This document shows, piece by piece, positions 1 through 12,126 of a stretch of 64,000 nt of DNA (its first letter is position 1; every line of letters starts with the position of its first letter). Position numbers and translations under genes: made by a program. A model generated the notes under the pieces. That model saw only the letters and a program-made list of their open reading frames with translations, ran no database searches and had not been told where the DNA came from. The stretch comes from Streptomyces graminofaciens (GTDB lineage: Bacteria > Actinomycetota > Actinomycetes > Streptomycetales > Streptomycetaceae), in assembly GCF_030294945.1 (NCBI RefSeq), contig NZ_AP018448.1:310001-374000 (forward strand), written 5' to 3'.

Positions 1-474
1 CTCACCACTGCCCTCCGTGCAGCAGCCGACACCCTGGGCCCCATCGAGATCCTCCAGTACAGCCCCGTGCCCCGCGCCGACTTCATGAAGCCGGTCCTCG
101 ACACGAGCCCCGACGACCTCGACGCCCCACTCGCCTTCTCCATCAAGGGCCCCGTCATCGCGGTGAACACCGTCCTGCCCGGCATGCGCGAACTCGGCCG
201 CGGCACCCTGCTGTTCGTCAACGGCTCCAGCGCCGTCCGCCCCAACCCGAACGTCGCCGGTACCTCCATCGCCTTCGCCGCCGAAAGCGCCTACGCCCAC
301 ATGCTCCACGACGCCCTCGCCCCGCAGAACATCCACGCCGCCCAACTGATCATCCCCGGCGCCATCCGCCCAGACGCCGAACACAGCAGCCCCGAGGCCC
401 TCGCCGGGCGCCTGTACGACATCCACCTCAATCGCGACACTTTCCGCCACTACGCCGAGCCCCTGCCCGGCTGA
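1..474 (+). CDS. SDR-family oxidoreductase, 5' end outside window
   Basis: C-terminal part (157 codons visible) of a short-chain dehydrogenase-like protein; the Rossmann N-terminus lies before base 1. The visible part starts at the beta-4 region (ILQYSPVPRADF), followed by the helix around VLPGMRELGRGTLLFVNGSS and the AESAYAHMLHDAL helix. It aligns by eye along its length with the complete SDR at 44165-44842 (VLEYSPLAMES, VLPAMREAGAGTLLYTTGAG), so the two are paralogues. At the catalytic position FAAESAYAH has Tyr but no YxxxK, as in the atypical paralogue. Substrate unknown. It reads into the next gene with a hairpin between. Confidence 0.8.
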   Translation, partial: LTTALRAAADTLGPIEILQYSPVPRADFMKPVLDTSPDDLDAPLAFSIKGPVIAVNTVLPGMRELGRGTLLFVNGSSAVRPNPNVAGTSIAFAAESAYAHMLHDALAPQNIHAAQLIIPGAIRPDAEHSSPEALAGRLYDIHLNRDTFRHYAEPLPG

Positions 475-604
475 GGAAACCTGCACGCCCCCATGACCCC
501 ATGACGCCAGCCACCCTCCGTGCCACAGCGGACGTCGACGCGCACGGCGCCACCGGACGTATGCATGGCGCGATGCCGTGCGACACCCCGCCGAGCAAGC
601 AGCC

Positions 605-635
605 GTGCGACTGCCGCACCATGCGGCAGTCGCAC
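605..635. promoter_or_regulatory. Perfect 14-bp inverted repeat upstream of MFS gene
   Basis: GTGCGACTGCCGCA, a 3-nt loop (CCA), then TGCGGCAGTCGCAC. The arms are perfect over 14 bp. It sits 130 bp after the SDR stop and 27 bp before the MFS start, so it could be an intrinsic terminator for the SDR or an operator/attenuator for the pump. There is no T-run after it, which slightly favours a regulatory or Streptomyces-type hairpin terminator role. Confidence 0.7.
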
Positions 636-661
636 GCCACCCTCAAAGAGAAGGGCCCCGC

Positions 662-1812
662 ATGTCCCCCCGGGTATACAGCCGGTCCCGCAAACTGCCC
701 TTCGTCGTGTGGGTGCCGGCTGTCGGCACGTTCCTCACGGGCAGCACCGAGTTCGTCGTGGCCGGTCTGCTGCCCGAGGTCGCTGACGATCTGAGCGTCA
801 ACGTGCCCCCAGCCGGCCTGCTGATCACAGCGTTCGCCGCAGGCATGATCGCCGGTCCTCCGGTGATGGCGATCGCGACGCTGCGCCTGCCGCGGCGCTC
901 CACGCTGGTTCTCGCACTCGTCGTTTCGCCCTCGGCCATGTAATCGCCGCGCTGAGCTCGAACTTCGCCATCGTGCTCGTTTCCCGCGTGGTGACCGCTC
1001 TGGCCACGGGCGCCTTCTGGTGTGTGGCCACGGTCGTGGCGGCCACCGCGGCAGGGCCGACGGCGACGTCACGCGCCCTGGGCCTGCTGATGGGGGGTCT
1101 AACGGTGGCGAACGTCGTCGGGGTCCCCCTGGGTTCGTGGCTGGGGCAGGTGTCGGACTGGCGTGGGCCGTTCTGGGTGCTGGCCGTGTTGTCGGCCTGT
1201 GCCGCGGCAGTCATCGGCCGGTTCGTCCCTCCCGAGCCGCGACGGCAACCACCTTCCGTCCGGGCCGAGTTCGCCGCGCTGCGGCAGCGGCGGGTCTGGC
1301 TGGTGCTCGGCTTCATCGCCCTGCTCATGGGCGGTGTCCTGGCGACCTACAGCTACATCTCACCCTTGCTCACCGAGCGCGCCGGCGTCCCTGCCGGAGC
1401 CGTCCCCCTGGTCCTGGCCGTCTACGGGAAGAGCGCCGTACTGGGCACCGCAGTCGGCGCGCGCGTGGGCGACGACCGGCCCCTGGCCACGATGATCGCC
1501 TCGGCCGCCACGACCACGCTGATCCTTTGTCTACTGGTGTTCTTCTCCACCAGCCCCGCGGTGACCGTGACCCTCCTGGGAATCACCGGCTTCGCGGCGA
1601 CCCCGGTGCTCGGCGCGCTCGTCGTGCGCTTCGCCGGTTCCGCGCCCACCCTCGCCTCCGCACTGAGCAGCGCGTCGTCCAACATAGGCGTCACCATCGG
1701 CTCCTGGGCGGCAGGCATAGCCCTGGCCTCGTCCCTGCAGGAGGCCGGCCCTCCCCTGGTCGGCACGGTGGCGGCCGCACTGACCGCCGTACCGCTGACC
1801 GCGCTGGAGTGA
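662..1812 (+). pseudogene. MFS efflux transporter (Cmx/CmrA-like), single-base frameshift
   Basis: A 12-TM drug:H+ antiporter of the major facilitator superfamily, similar in layout to Streptomyces chloramphenicol-resistance-like pumps. The first frame (MSPRVYSRSRKLPF, then GTFLTGSTEFVVAGLLPEVA) runs to a TAA at 941-943. The remaining TM segments continue in another frame from about 928 (FALGHVIAALSSNFAIVLVS) to 1812. The join is at the T-run 924-926 (GTTTCG), where one extra T would restore the frame. Apart from this the gene is full length (about 383 codons). Either a recent pseudogene or a homopolymer sequencing error; the undecayed downstream frame is compatible with both. Confidence 0.85.
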
Positions 1813-1925
1813 CGTAACACACCAGGAATCAGCCTTTATGAGGATGTGCTTACTGAAGCCAGGAGTCAGGCCTGCGGCAGCAATAGGCCCCGCTTCCACC
1901 CGATGCCTGATCCCCGCCTTCTGGT

Positions 1926-2678
1926 TCAGTCCTGAGCAAGAGTCGCGCGGGCATCGCCCGCGGAGCGCCGTACTGCGGTGTCGGTCAGTTTCTTGACCCT
2001 GTCTGCGGGTACCGGGAGGCCCGGGGTCTCGGAGAACCAGCGCCACTTCTCCGCGTCGGTCAGCCCCGCGGGCTGTGCGGGCAGGTACGGCTGAACGTAG
2101 ACGGGGGTGCCCGGCTCGCTGCGCCAGCTGTCGGCGAGGCTTCCGGTGTCCACGGCGTCGTAACCCAGCGCGTCCAGAAGCTCAGCCACCTGCGCCTTGG
2201 CGGTCGCGTCGTCGCCTGCGACGGGCAGCGCACTGCGGTCGTCGGCGCCGACGGGCCGGGCGGACCTGAACAGGCGGACGAAGTCGATGTTGTTGATGGC
2301 TTTGACCACCTGGGAGTCGGCCAGGTGCCGCTGGACCAGGGCGCTGGAGGTCTGCTCGCCGGCGTCGAGCTCGGCGATCCGGTCGTCGCGCTCGGGGTAG
2401 TAGTTCATGGTGTCGATGACGGTCTTGCCGGCCAGGGCTGCGGCGGGGAGCTGCTGGTAGGTGTTCAGCGGAACGGTCGCCACGACCAGGTCGCCGGCCT
2501 CTGCAGCCTCCGTGGGTGTGGCCGCGCGTGCGTGCTCGCCGAGTTCGGCGACAAGGTCGGTGAGGGTCTCGGGGCCGCGGGAGTTGCTCAGTACGACATT
2601 CAGGCCGGCGGCGACGGCTAGACGGGCCAGTGCGCTGCCGATGTTGCCGGCGCCGATGAGTCCGAGGGTCTTGGCCAT
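1926..2678 (-). CDS. NADPH-dependent F420 reductase-like / NAD(P)-binding protein
   Basis: 250 aa. The N-terminal Rossmann fold has the fingerprint LGLIGAGNIGSALARLA (residues 5-21) followed by NVVLSNSRGPETL, where the Asn-Ser-Arg after beta-2 suggests NADP preference. This is the layout of the coenzyme-F420-dependent NADP oxidoreductase family (Pfam F420_oxidored), which moves hydride between NADPH and F420 or acts on other small substrates. Later conserved parts are VVKAINNIDFVRLF and VAGDDATAKAQVAELLDALGY. ATG at 2678. It converges on the MFS gene. A truncated paralogue lies at 48870-49080. The exact substrate cannot be deduced. Confidence 0.85.
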   Translation of the reverse strand: MAKTLGLIGAGNIGSALARLAVAAGLNVVLSNSRGPETLTDLVAELGEHARAATPTEAAEAGDLVVATVPLNTYQQLPAAALAGKTVIDTMNYYPERDDRIAELDAGEQTSSALVQRHLADSQVVKAINNIDFVRLFRSARPVGADDRSALPVAGDDATAKAQVAELLDALGYDAVDTGSLADSWRSEPGTPVYVQPYLPAQPAGLTDAEKWRWFSETPGLPVPADRVKKLTDTAVRRSAGDARATLAQD

Positions 2679-2759
2679 GGCTCATGTCTCCATTTCGGTG
2701 GGTAGAAGTGGGAATCGCGATGTGAGATTTCGGCTGCGCGGGCTCACGCCTCTGCCGTG

Positions 2760-3303
2760 GGCCACGGCTGACAACTGATCCAGGCGGCGCCGTCGGGGAA
2801 GAGGACGGCGACGGCGAGATCGGCGGGTTTTCCCCTGGTGTGTCTGCGGGCGTACTGCGGTGCCATGGCCTGCAACTGCCGACGGTCGTGCTGTGGCTGG
2901 GTCTCGGCCACGGTCAGGTCTGCTTGCGGTCGGACGTGTTGACGATGACACCACTGTCCTGCCCCAACCGGCGCGGCAGGGTTCGCGTCGTGAGGACCGC
3001 TGCCGCCCCGCCAGGTCCAGCGCCCGCAGGTCGCTGTCGCGGCCGAGGGGTGATGCGCAGAGATCGACTCCGGCGTCACTGCTGCTCGGCCGGCGCCTGG
3101 ACCGAGCCTCGTCACTGATGTCGAACTCGACGGCGATCGCGGACGACAGTCTCCTGTCGGCCCCGCTGACGGTCGCCGCTGGCGCGACGTTGGTGTCGTG
3201 ACAACGACCGCGGCCCCCTCCTCGGCGAGCCGCTCGGCCGTGGTCGGCCGATACCAGGCACGCCGTCAGCAATGACGCTCCTCTCGGCCTGCAGACGCCC
3301 CAT
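2760..3303 (-). pseudogene. Decayed SDR oxidoreductase (multiple frameshifts)
   Basis: Pieces of a classical SDR occur in order in different frames of the minus strand. MGRLQAERSVIADGVPGIGR (glycine-rich start) is in one frame, AERLAEEGAAVVV in the second, and DTNVAPAATVSGADRR with AIAVEFDISDEA in the third. The typical SDR C-terminus appears near 2760-2830 as RGKPADLAVAVLFPDGAAW, corresponding to the family's GEPADIAxAVLFLASDxAxW. The middle with the YxxxK motif is not recognisable. At least three frameshifts plus loss of the centre make it non-functional. It lies divergently from the TetR gene at 3431, suggesting it was that regulator's target. Confidence 0.75.
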
Positions 3304-3430
3304 GGTTCTCCCCCTCGCTGCACTGAAGCGCCATTTTTGAACCATTGGCTTCTTGATGAAACTTGGTGTCACATTGAGAACTGTAGCTCATTATTGCGGG
3401 TTGAGTTCAAGGGTGAGGTAGGATCGCGGG

Positions 3431-4024
3431 GTGACTGGAGCAGCACGTACGAGCACGAGAGACATCGCGCGGGCCGCCATCCGGTCGGAGCTGGCCCACG
3501 TGGCCTTCGACCTGTTCCGCCGTGAGGGCTTCGAGAAGGTCACCGTCAACGACCTGGCCGCGGCCGCCGGAGTGTCCCGCAGCACTTTCCTGCGCTACTT
3601 CGGCAGCAAGGAGGATGCCGTCCTCGGCGCCGTTGACGCTCAGGGCGAGCAGATCGCCGATGCCGTACGGGCCCGGCCAGCCGACGAGGACGACTGGACG
3701 GCATTGCGGCGCGCACTGGACATCGTCATCAGGCCCCACCGCCAGGACACGGACGGCGCACTCGCAATGTCCCAGCTGATCATGCAGACGCCCGCACTGT
3801 GTGCCCGCAGCCAGGAGAAGCAGAACGGCTGGCGCCCCGCCATCGCACAGGCGCTCGCCGAACGCGACGACCCGGCGCGGCCTCCCACCCTGGGCCCTCT
3901 GGTGCGCGCCGCCGCCGCGGTGGATTGTCTGAACATCGCGGTCAACCACTGGACCGCCTCCGACGGCCGCTGCGACCTCGACGACCTGCTCGACGAAGCC
4001 TTCGCCGCACTCGCCCCGCGCTGA
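3431..4024 (+). CDS. TetR/AcrR-family transcriptional regulator
   Basis: 197 aa. N-terminal TetR DNA-binding domain at about residues 12-60: AFDLFRREGFEKVTVNDLA, then the recognition helix GVSRSTFLRYFGSKEDAV. The C-terminal ligand domain is unassigned and resembles TetR_C proteins of the MftR type (ALAMSQLIMQTPAL). GTG start at 3431 with GAGGTAGGA upstream. The divergent neighbour is the decayed SDR at 2760-3303, so this may be an orphaned repressor. No clear dyad with good symmetry was found in the short divergent gap. Confidence 0.9.
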   Translation: MTGAARTSTRDIARAAIRSELAHVAFDLFRREGFEKVTVNDLAAAAGVSRSTFLRYFGSKEDAVLGAVDAQGEQIADAVRARPADEDDWTALRRALDIVIRPHRQDTDGALAMSQLIMQTPALCARSQEKQNGWRPAIAQALAERDDPARPPTLGPLVRAAAAVDCLNIAVNHWTASDGRCDLDDLLDEAFAALAPR

Positions 4025-4405
4025 ACAAGACGGATCGGATCGGAGGACCGGAGTCGCACGCACGGACGGCGCCCCACTCGATGCCGTGGTGCGCGCCGCC
4101 GATTGGTCGATCAGCCGGCGGATGACAGCGGGCGGCTCGAGGTTGCAAGAACGGTCGATGCGGGCGGCCGTCGACGGGCCTTCCGGACCCACGACCGACG
4201 CGCGTGCGGGCCGCGACAGCCAGCGCCGCAGCAACCGCCCCACAGTTCGGAGGTAAGACCCTGGCGCGCCACTCCCCGGCGGGCACCGGCCCGCCTGCAC
4301 CGACAGCGCACGGGCCATAGCCGGAGCCCGCCTTGTCGGCAGACGCGTTCGGAGCCATCGTGGGCTATGACACTTACGACAAAACGGTCAGGATGATCAC
4401 CATGG
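4025..4405. other. Intergenic region without a supported gene
   Basis: About 380 bases between the TetR gene and the ATPase fragment. Open frames here carry no recognisable motif and look like GC-driven noise. The end of the region may contain lost sequence of the truncated ATPase gene that follows. Confidence 0.5.
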
Positions 4406-4960
4406 GTGTCACATTCGATCGGCTCGTTTGATGAACGGCTCGATACGCTCTGCCGTGTCCTGGCCCGTCGCGTTCCCACGCTGGAAGCTCTTTGCGACAC
4501 GGTCCTGGAGACACTGCGGACCGAGTCCCGGGCCGATGACATAGCACTGCTCATCGCTCGCACCCGGGCCCTCCACCAGGACCATGTCGCCTCCTGGGAG
4601 ATCCCCGGTGATCCGGCTGCCGTAGCCGAGGCTCGCAAGCGTGCCTCCGACTGCCTCACGGCATGGGGGCTGCAGGAGTCCGCCTTCGTGACCGAGCTGG
4701 TGGTCAGCGAACTGGTCACCAACGCCATCCGTCACGCCGCCGACCCGATACGGCTCCGGCTGATCAAGGACCAGTCGCTGATCTGCGAAGTCTCCGACGG
4801 CAGCAGTACGAGCCCGCATCTGCGCCGGGCACGCCTGTCCGACGAGGGCGGCCGGGGCCTTTTCCTTGTCGCCGAGTGCACCGAACGCTGGGGCACTCGC
4901 CACACCCACGACGGCAAGATCATCTGGGCCGAGCAGCGTCTCGTGCCCTCCCCCGTATGA
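4406..4960 (+). CDS. HATPase anti-sigma-type ATP-binding protein, probable C-terminal remnant of a SpoIIE-like phosphatase
   Basis: 184 aa from GTG 4406. Residues about 8-50 (ERLDTLCRVLARRVPTLEAL, SRADDIALLIARTR) match the last part of a SpoIIE/PP2C phosphatase domain. Residues about 65-180 form a HATPase_c_2 (RsbW/SpoIIAB-like) domain with the N-box FVTELVVSELVTNAIRHA and the G-box DEGGRGLFLVAECTERWG. Full Streptomyces proteins of this type are 600-900 aa with PAS/GAF sensors in front; those and most of the phosphatase are absent. No good ribosome site precedes GTG 4406. I read it as a 5'-truncated gene whose ATPase domain might still be made; it could instead be a stand-alone kinase-like protein. 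Confidence 0.75.
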   Translation: MSHSIGSFDERLDTLCRVLARRVPTLEALCDTVLETLRTESRADDIALLIARTRALHQDHVASWEIPGDPAAVAEARKRASDCLTAWGLQESAFVTELVVSELVTNAIRHAADPIRLRLIKDQSLICEVSDGSSTSPHLRRARLSDEGGRGLFLVAECTERWGTRHTHDGKIIWAEQRLVPSPV

Positions 4961-5740
4961 ACGGGATTCAGTGCACAGACGTGAGCTGTTGCATCAGCCT
5001 ACGTACCGGCACGCCAGATTTCAGCGAGGCATGTGCGCCTCGCCTGTCTGACGAGTGGAGGCACTCCTGCCACCAGGGCGACACCATGGCAATGGCCTGT
5101 TGCGGGTCGAGGCGCATGTCCATGGCCGGCCGCATTGGTCCCGCCAGGTAGGTGACCGCATCACCCAGCGTCATCACACCATCGGCCCCGACGAAGCTGC
5201 GGCCGTTGCCGCAGCGGGCGGTTGGTCGGAGAGCTGGCCGTCCTGGACTCCCCACATGCGCACCGCCCCGCACGGCGGGGAGCAGCCCGCAACCAACCCC
5301 CCGCCGCCCCGGCCTCCCCGGAAAGACGACCTCGCCCTGTCCGGGAAGACCGGCTGCGGCAGATGAACCCGAGGCCACGGCCCTGCCTTCAGGACGACCC
5401 GGCTTACAGCCAGCGAGGACCGGGCCTGGCCTCAGTAGCGTCTCTGCCGACTCTCCGTACCGTCGGCGCCGGGGGCCAGCGGCCACCACGTGGCGTGCTT
5501 CCGGGGGGAGACACCAGCGGGACCAGTGTCCGGGTCAGCGGCTGTTCCCGTGGCAGTCGCGCGGGGCGGCATCTGAGGTATCCGGGTGGGGCGAGCCATG
5601 CGCCGCCTGTCGAGACCGAGCCGAGGCGAACAGATCTCGGGTCGGGCGTCCATCCACGGGCTTCCCGACCAGACACTCACGCCGGCCCCGTACACGCCAG
5701 GGCGGGTACGGGGCCAACGATCTGCGGGAGTGTCTCAGCA
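4961..5740. other. 780-bp region without an assigned gene
   Basis: No convincing complete gene. On the minus strand near 5060-5200 a stretch reads plausibly as protein (DGVMTLGDAVTYLAGPMRP), but the frame degenerates on both sides and I do not recognise the family. It may be another worn fragment. Confidence 0.45.
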
Positions 5741-6769
<1,029 letters not shown>

Positions 6770-6770
6770 T

Positions 6771-6830
6771 CAAACCAGACTGTTTGGTTTGAGTTTAGAC
6801 GTCAGCCGTCCACAATGCCAAACCAAACAG
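6771..6830. promoter_or_regulatory. Paired inverted operator sites between AKR and TetR genes
   Basis: CAAACCA (6771-6777), a 7-nt spacer and TGGTTTG (6785-6791) form a perfect dyad. The core CTGTTTGGTTT (6780-6790) recurs as its exact reverse complement AAACCAAACAG at 6820-6830. This symmetric arrangement in a divergent promoter is what a TetR-family autoregulator typically binds. The second site ends 22 bp before the TetR ATG. Confidence 0.75.
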
Positions 6831-6852
6831 TTCGGCCACTTATCCTGGTCGT

Positions 6853-7494
6853 ATGCCTCGCCCAACCACCGACCCGACCGCCGAGCCCGCTGCCCCGGAA
6901 AGCGCCGACTCAACCCGTGAACGCATCGTCACCGCCGCCACGGATGAGTTCGCCCGTCACGGAATCGCCGGTGCCCGGGTGGACCGCATCGCCAAGCAGG
7001 CCAGGACCAGCAAGGAACGCGTCTACGCGTACTTCCGCGGGAAGGAGGCGCTCTACGGCCACATCGCAGCCAAGGAACTGACCGAGCTCGCGGAGGCCAC
7101 CAAAATGGATCCGGGCGACCTGCCCGGCTACGCGGGCCGTCTCTTCGACCACTTCACGGCCCGCCCCGATCACCACCGCCTGATCACCTGGGGACGCCTC
7201 GAACTGGCCGACTCGGCTGTCGTCGACACCGACGCCGATCCCACAAGGGCGGCCATCGCCCGCAAGCTCGACCAGCTCCGGCAGGCACAGCAGGCCGGAC
7301 ATCTCGACCCCGCATGGGACCCGGTCGATGTCCTCGCCCTGGTCAACCAGATCGCCACGACGTGGGCGGCTCAGACCGAGATCGGCGCCGCCGCCGAACA
7401 GGCCGCGGACCCGTCCGTCGCCGCTCGCCGTGCCGCAGTGGTGGCCGCGGTCGAACGTCTCTTCCCACGCGTGAAGCGGTCACAACCCGGCTGA
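6853..7494 (+). CDS. TetR-family transcriptional regulator
   Basis: 213 aa. After a short disordered Pro/Ala leader, the TetR HTH spans about residues 22-68 (RERIVTAATDEFARHGIAGA; recognition helix RTSKERVYAYFRGKEALY). C-terminal domain of the TetR_C type with WGRLELADSAVVDTDADP. ATG at 6853. Divergent from the aldo/keto reductase with operator repeats between, so it probably represses that gene and itself. Convergent with the CaiB gene that ends the catabolic operon. Confidence 0.92.
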   Translation: MPRPTTDPTAEPAAPESADSTRERIVTAATDEFARHGIAGARVDRIAKQARTSKERVYAYFRGKEALYGHIAAKELTELAEATKMDPGDLPGYAGRLFDHFTARPDHHRLITWGRLELADSAVVDTDADPTRAAIARKLDQLRQAQQAGHLDPAWDPVDVLALVNQIATTWAAQTEIGAAAEQAADPSVAARRAAVVAAVERLFPRVKRSQPG

Positions 7495-7605
7495 CCGTTT
7501 CGGGGATCGGCTACTCGACGCTGTGCACTCACCGCCACGACGCCCGGGGACGGCAGTGCCCTGACCGCGGCACTTGTTCTACGGCCGGGGCCAGTCCGGT
7601 CGCCG

Positions 7606-9068
7606 TCAGCCCGAGGCGGACCACATCGGGGCAGAGGAACCTGCCGCCTCGAAGGGCCGCTCCCAGAACAGCGGGGTCTCCTCGATCGCGACGGGAAACC
7701 GGAGCCGCTTCACCGGACGGCCGTCACCGCTGACGAAGACGCGGTCCTCGTACGGCCCGTCGAGGGGCAGGCGGATCTCCGGTTCCTCGGCGACGTGGCC
7801 CGTGCTGATCAGCATCGCGGCGGTCCGGGCGAGCGAAAGACGGGAAACCGAGCCTTCGCCTGTTCTCACTCGGTGCGTCAGCCCCCGGATCACGGCGGCG
7901 GCGATCTGGTACCCGGTCGCGAAATCGAGTGCCTCGACGGGCAGGTGCCGGGGCCGGTCGGCCCCGACCAGTCTGCCGAGCGCGTTGATCGGTGTCCTGT
8001 TCTCCGGGTCGGCGAGGGCCCAGGCCGTCGTCGCGTCGGCGAGGCCGCTGCTGAACTGGACGAGGGTGTCGAAGCCTCTGCGGTCCTTCCACGGGCCCGT
8101 CCAGCCGTACGCGTTGAGCGCCACTTCCACCAGGCCGGGCCGTACGGCGGCCCGGGCCTCCGGGGCGACGAGGCTGTCCAGGCCCCCGGGGCGGTATCCG
8201 TGGACGAGCACGTCCGCCTCGGACAGCAACTTGAGGAACCGGTCGCGGCCGTCCTCGGTCCGCAGATCGAGGAACGCCCACCGCTTGCCCAGCATGATGT
8301 CGCTGCCCCGCCCGAAAACGCTGCTCTCGTCGGAGCCAGGTCGGTCGATGCGCAGCACCTCGGCACCGCAGGCCGCCAGGAACCGGGTCGCCATCGGTCC
8401 GGAGATGACCCGGGTGAGGTCGAGTACGCGAATGCCGGCCAGCGGACGTCCCGGTGTCGGCTTCCAGGCGTCGCCGCCCGCTTCACCGGTTTCGATGTGC
8501 ACGATGGGTTCCGTGGCCACGGCCCGGCCCTGAGGGTGTCGTCGCCATTCCTCGACCGAGCGACTGACGGCGACGGCCGCGCCCGCGTCCACCAGGAGCC
8601 GCTCGACGTCCTCCGCGGGATGCTTGCGGATCTCGGACTCGAACTCGCCCCGGTCCTCCCTCGTTCCGAGTGCGCGCGCGATGCGGGAACGCAGCGTCGG
8701 AAACGTCGCCTGCATGCGAAGCCACCGGTCGTCGGCCGTCTGGAACTCGCACATCCAGGTGTGGGAGACGGGCTGCCGCACCGAGGGGTCGAGGGGCTGA
8801 GAAGGGCCGACCGGCAGATCGAACCATCCGCTGGCAAGAATCCGGTCCACCCGTACCCGCGGTCCCTCGCCGCCGACCGTGGCGAGGAGGTCGCTGAGGG
8901 CCAGCCCTGCTGCGGCGAACGACGCCGCGGCCAGGTCGGTCACCGCGAACGGCGACCGCAATGCCCCGTGTCCTTCGAACCGCACTCGGTCCAGTGCTTC
9001 CTTCTCCCCTCCCAGGGAGTCCCAGATCTCGGAGAGGAAACCCCGCGCGGCGGGGTGATCGGAGTCGT

Positions 9069-9072
<4 letters not shown>
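7606..9072 (-). CDS. CaiB/BaiF-type (family III) CoA-transferase-like protein, last gene of the catabolic operon
   Basis: 488 aa. An unusual N-terminal segment (about residues 1-190) precedes the CaiB/BaiF core, recognised by [49 protein letters not shown] and [15 protein letters not shown]. Family III enzymes move CoA through an aspartyl-CoA intermediate. At the usual VDVSLLDA position this protein reads [13 protein letters not shown], so the catalytic Asp seems replaced by Arg. The N-terminal segment may be a degenerate second CaiB lobe. ATG at 9072 overlaps the upstream aldehyde dehydrogenase stop (ATGA), indicating coupled translation. It could be a partner or non-catalytic homologue of the larger CaiB at 13759-16068. 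Confidence 0.85.
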
Positions 9073-10553
<1,481 letters not shown>

Positions 10554-10554
10554 G

Positions 10555-12090
10555 TCAGTGGCGGCCGAACATCTGCGGGTTGCCCTCGTCGATCCAGACG
10601 GACTTGGTCTCGGTGTAGTCGTCGAGCGCGTCGGGGCCCAGTTCGCGGCCGATGCCGCTCTGCTTGAACCCGCCGAACGGCACGGCGTAGTGGACGACGC
10701 GGTAGGCGTTGACCCAGACCGTGCCGGCGCGCAGCCGCTTGACCATGCGGTGGGCGCGGCCGATGTCCGGCGTCCACACGGCAGCGGCGAGACCGAAATC
10801 GATGTCGTTGGCGAGCCGGGCCGCGTCCTCCTCGCCGCTGAACCGCACGACACTGGCCACGGGCCCGAAGATCTCCTCCTGTGCGAGCCGCGAGGAGTTG
10901 TCGACGCCGGAGAAGACGGTGGGCCGGACGAAGAGGCCGCGGGCCAGCTCCGTGGTAGAGGCGTCCCGGACACCGCCCGCGGCCAGGCGCGCCCCTTCGG
11001 ACTGCCCGATGTCGATGTAGTCGAGGACCTTGTCGAACTGGTTGCGGCAGGCGAGCGGGCCCACGTCGGTCGCCGGGTCGAGCGGGTCGCCCAGGACCAG
11101 CTTGTCCGCGGCCGCCGACAGGGCGTCGACGAACTCGTCGTACACGCTGTCCTCGACCAGGACCCGGGAGCCTGCCATGCAGGTTTGCCCCGTCGCCGCG
11201 AAGATGCCGCCCATGACGCCGTGCACGGCGTTGTCGAGATCGGCGTCGGCGAAGACGATGTTGGGTGACTTTCCGCCGAGTTCCAGGGTGACCCGCCCGA
11301 TGCGGGGTGCGGCGGCGTTGAGCATGGCCTTGCCCGCAGCGGTGGAGCCGGTGAACGCGATCTTGTCGACGCCGGGGTGGCCCGTCAGCGCGGTGCCGGT
11401 GGGCTGTCCGAAGCCGGTGACGACGTTGACGACGCCCTTGGGATAGCCGGCCTGCTCGCAGAGTTCGGCCAGGCGGAGGGTGGAGGTGGGGGTCACCTCG
11501 GACGGCTTGATGACGAGGGTGCAGCCGGCCGCGAGCGCGGGGAACAGCTTCCACGACAGCAGGGTCAGCGGGGAGTTCCACGGGGTGATCGCCGCGACGA
11601 CGCCGACCGGCTCGGGCACGGTGTAGGCGGTGAAGCCGGGGTGGGCGGGGAGGGTGGAGCCGTGGTGGTTCTCCGCGAGCCCTGCCACGTAGCGGGCGTG
11701 CGCCGCCATCGCCCGCGCTCCGGGCAGCATCTCGCTGACGAGTTTGCCGTTCTCGTGGATCTGGATGAAGGCCAGTTCCTCGGCGTGCTCCTCGATGAGG
11801 TCGGCGAGCTTGCGCAGCAGGCCGGCGCGCAGCGAGGCGGGGGTGCGGGACCAGCCGTCCTCGTCGAAGGCCCGCCGGGCGGCACGCACGGCCCGGTCGA
11901 CGTCGTCTGCGGTGGCGGCGGGGACGCGGCCCCAGGAACGGTTCTCGTACGGGTCGAGGCAGGAAAAGGTCTCGCCGTCGGAGGCGGGGACCCACTCTCC
12001 GTCGATGAGCATCCGGTAGTCGCGGTCCGTACCGGCCGGAAAGCGCTCCGAGCGCGAGGAGGCCGCCGGGGCCGCCGTGTGGTCCGTCAT
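10555..12090 (-). CDS. NAD(P)+-dependent aldehyde dehydrogenase (second)
   Basis: About 511 aa. Motifs in order: [48 protein letters not shown], catalytic Glu in [15 protein letters not shown], catalytic Cys in [14 protein letters not shown], then [10 protein letters not shown] and [14 protein letters not shown]. Clearly distinct from the dehydrogenase that follows it, so the two probably serve different aldehydes. I chose ATG 12090 (MTDHTAAP) because a GGGA/GAGAA stretch lies in front. ATGs at 12108 and 12123 are also in frame, and 12123 is only 3 bp after the reductase stop, so that longer start is possible. Confidence 0.9.
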   Translation of the reverse strand: MTDHTAAPAASSRSERFPAGTDRDYRMLIDGEWVPASDGETFSCLDPYENRSWGRVPAATADDVDRAVRAARRAFDEDGWSRTPASLRAGLLRKLADLIEEHAEELAFIQIHENGKLVSEMLPGARAMAAHARYVAGLAENHHGSTLPAHPGFTAYTVPEPVGVVAAITPWNSPLTLLSWKLFPALAAGCTLVIKPSEVTPTSTLRLAELCEQAGYPKGVVNVVTGFGQPTGTALTGHPGVDKIAFTGSTAAGKAMLNAAAPRIGRVTLELGGKSPNIVFADADLDNAVHGVMGGIFAATGQTCMAGSRVLVEDSVYDEFVDALSAAADKLVLGDPLDPATDVGPLACRNQFDKVLDYIDIGQSEGARLAAGGVRDASTTELARGLFVRPTVFSGVDNSSRLAQEEIFGPVASVVRFSGEEDAARLANDIDFGLAAAVWTPDIGRAHRMVKRLRAGTVWVNAYRVVHYAVPFGGFKQSGIGRELGPDALDDYTETKSVWIDEGNPQMFGRH

Positions 12091-12126
12091 TTCTCGTTTT
12101 CCCATCTGAGTGGTGCCTTGCATGGC

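Noticed and set aside
4968..5489. Minus-strand 173-aa gene
   Set aside because: Only about 40 residues look protein-like; the rest is low-complexity Gly/Arg/Pro and no family could be named.
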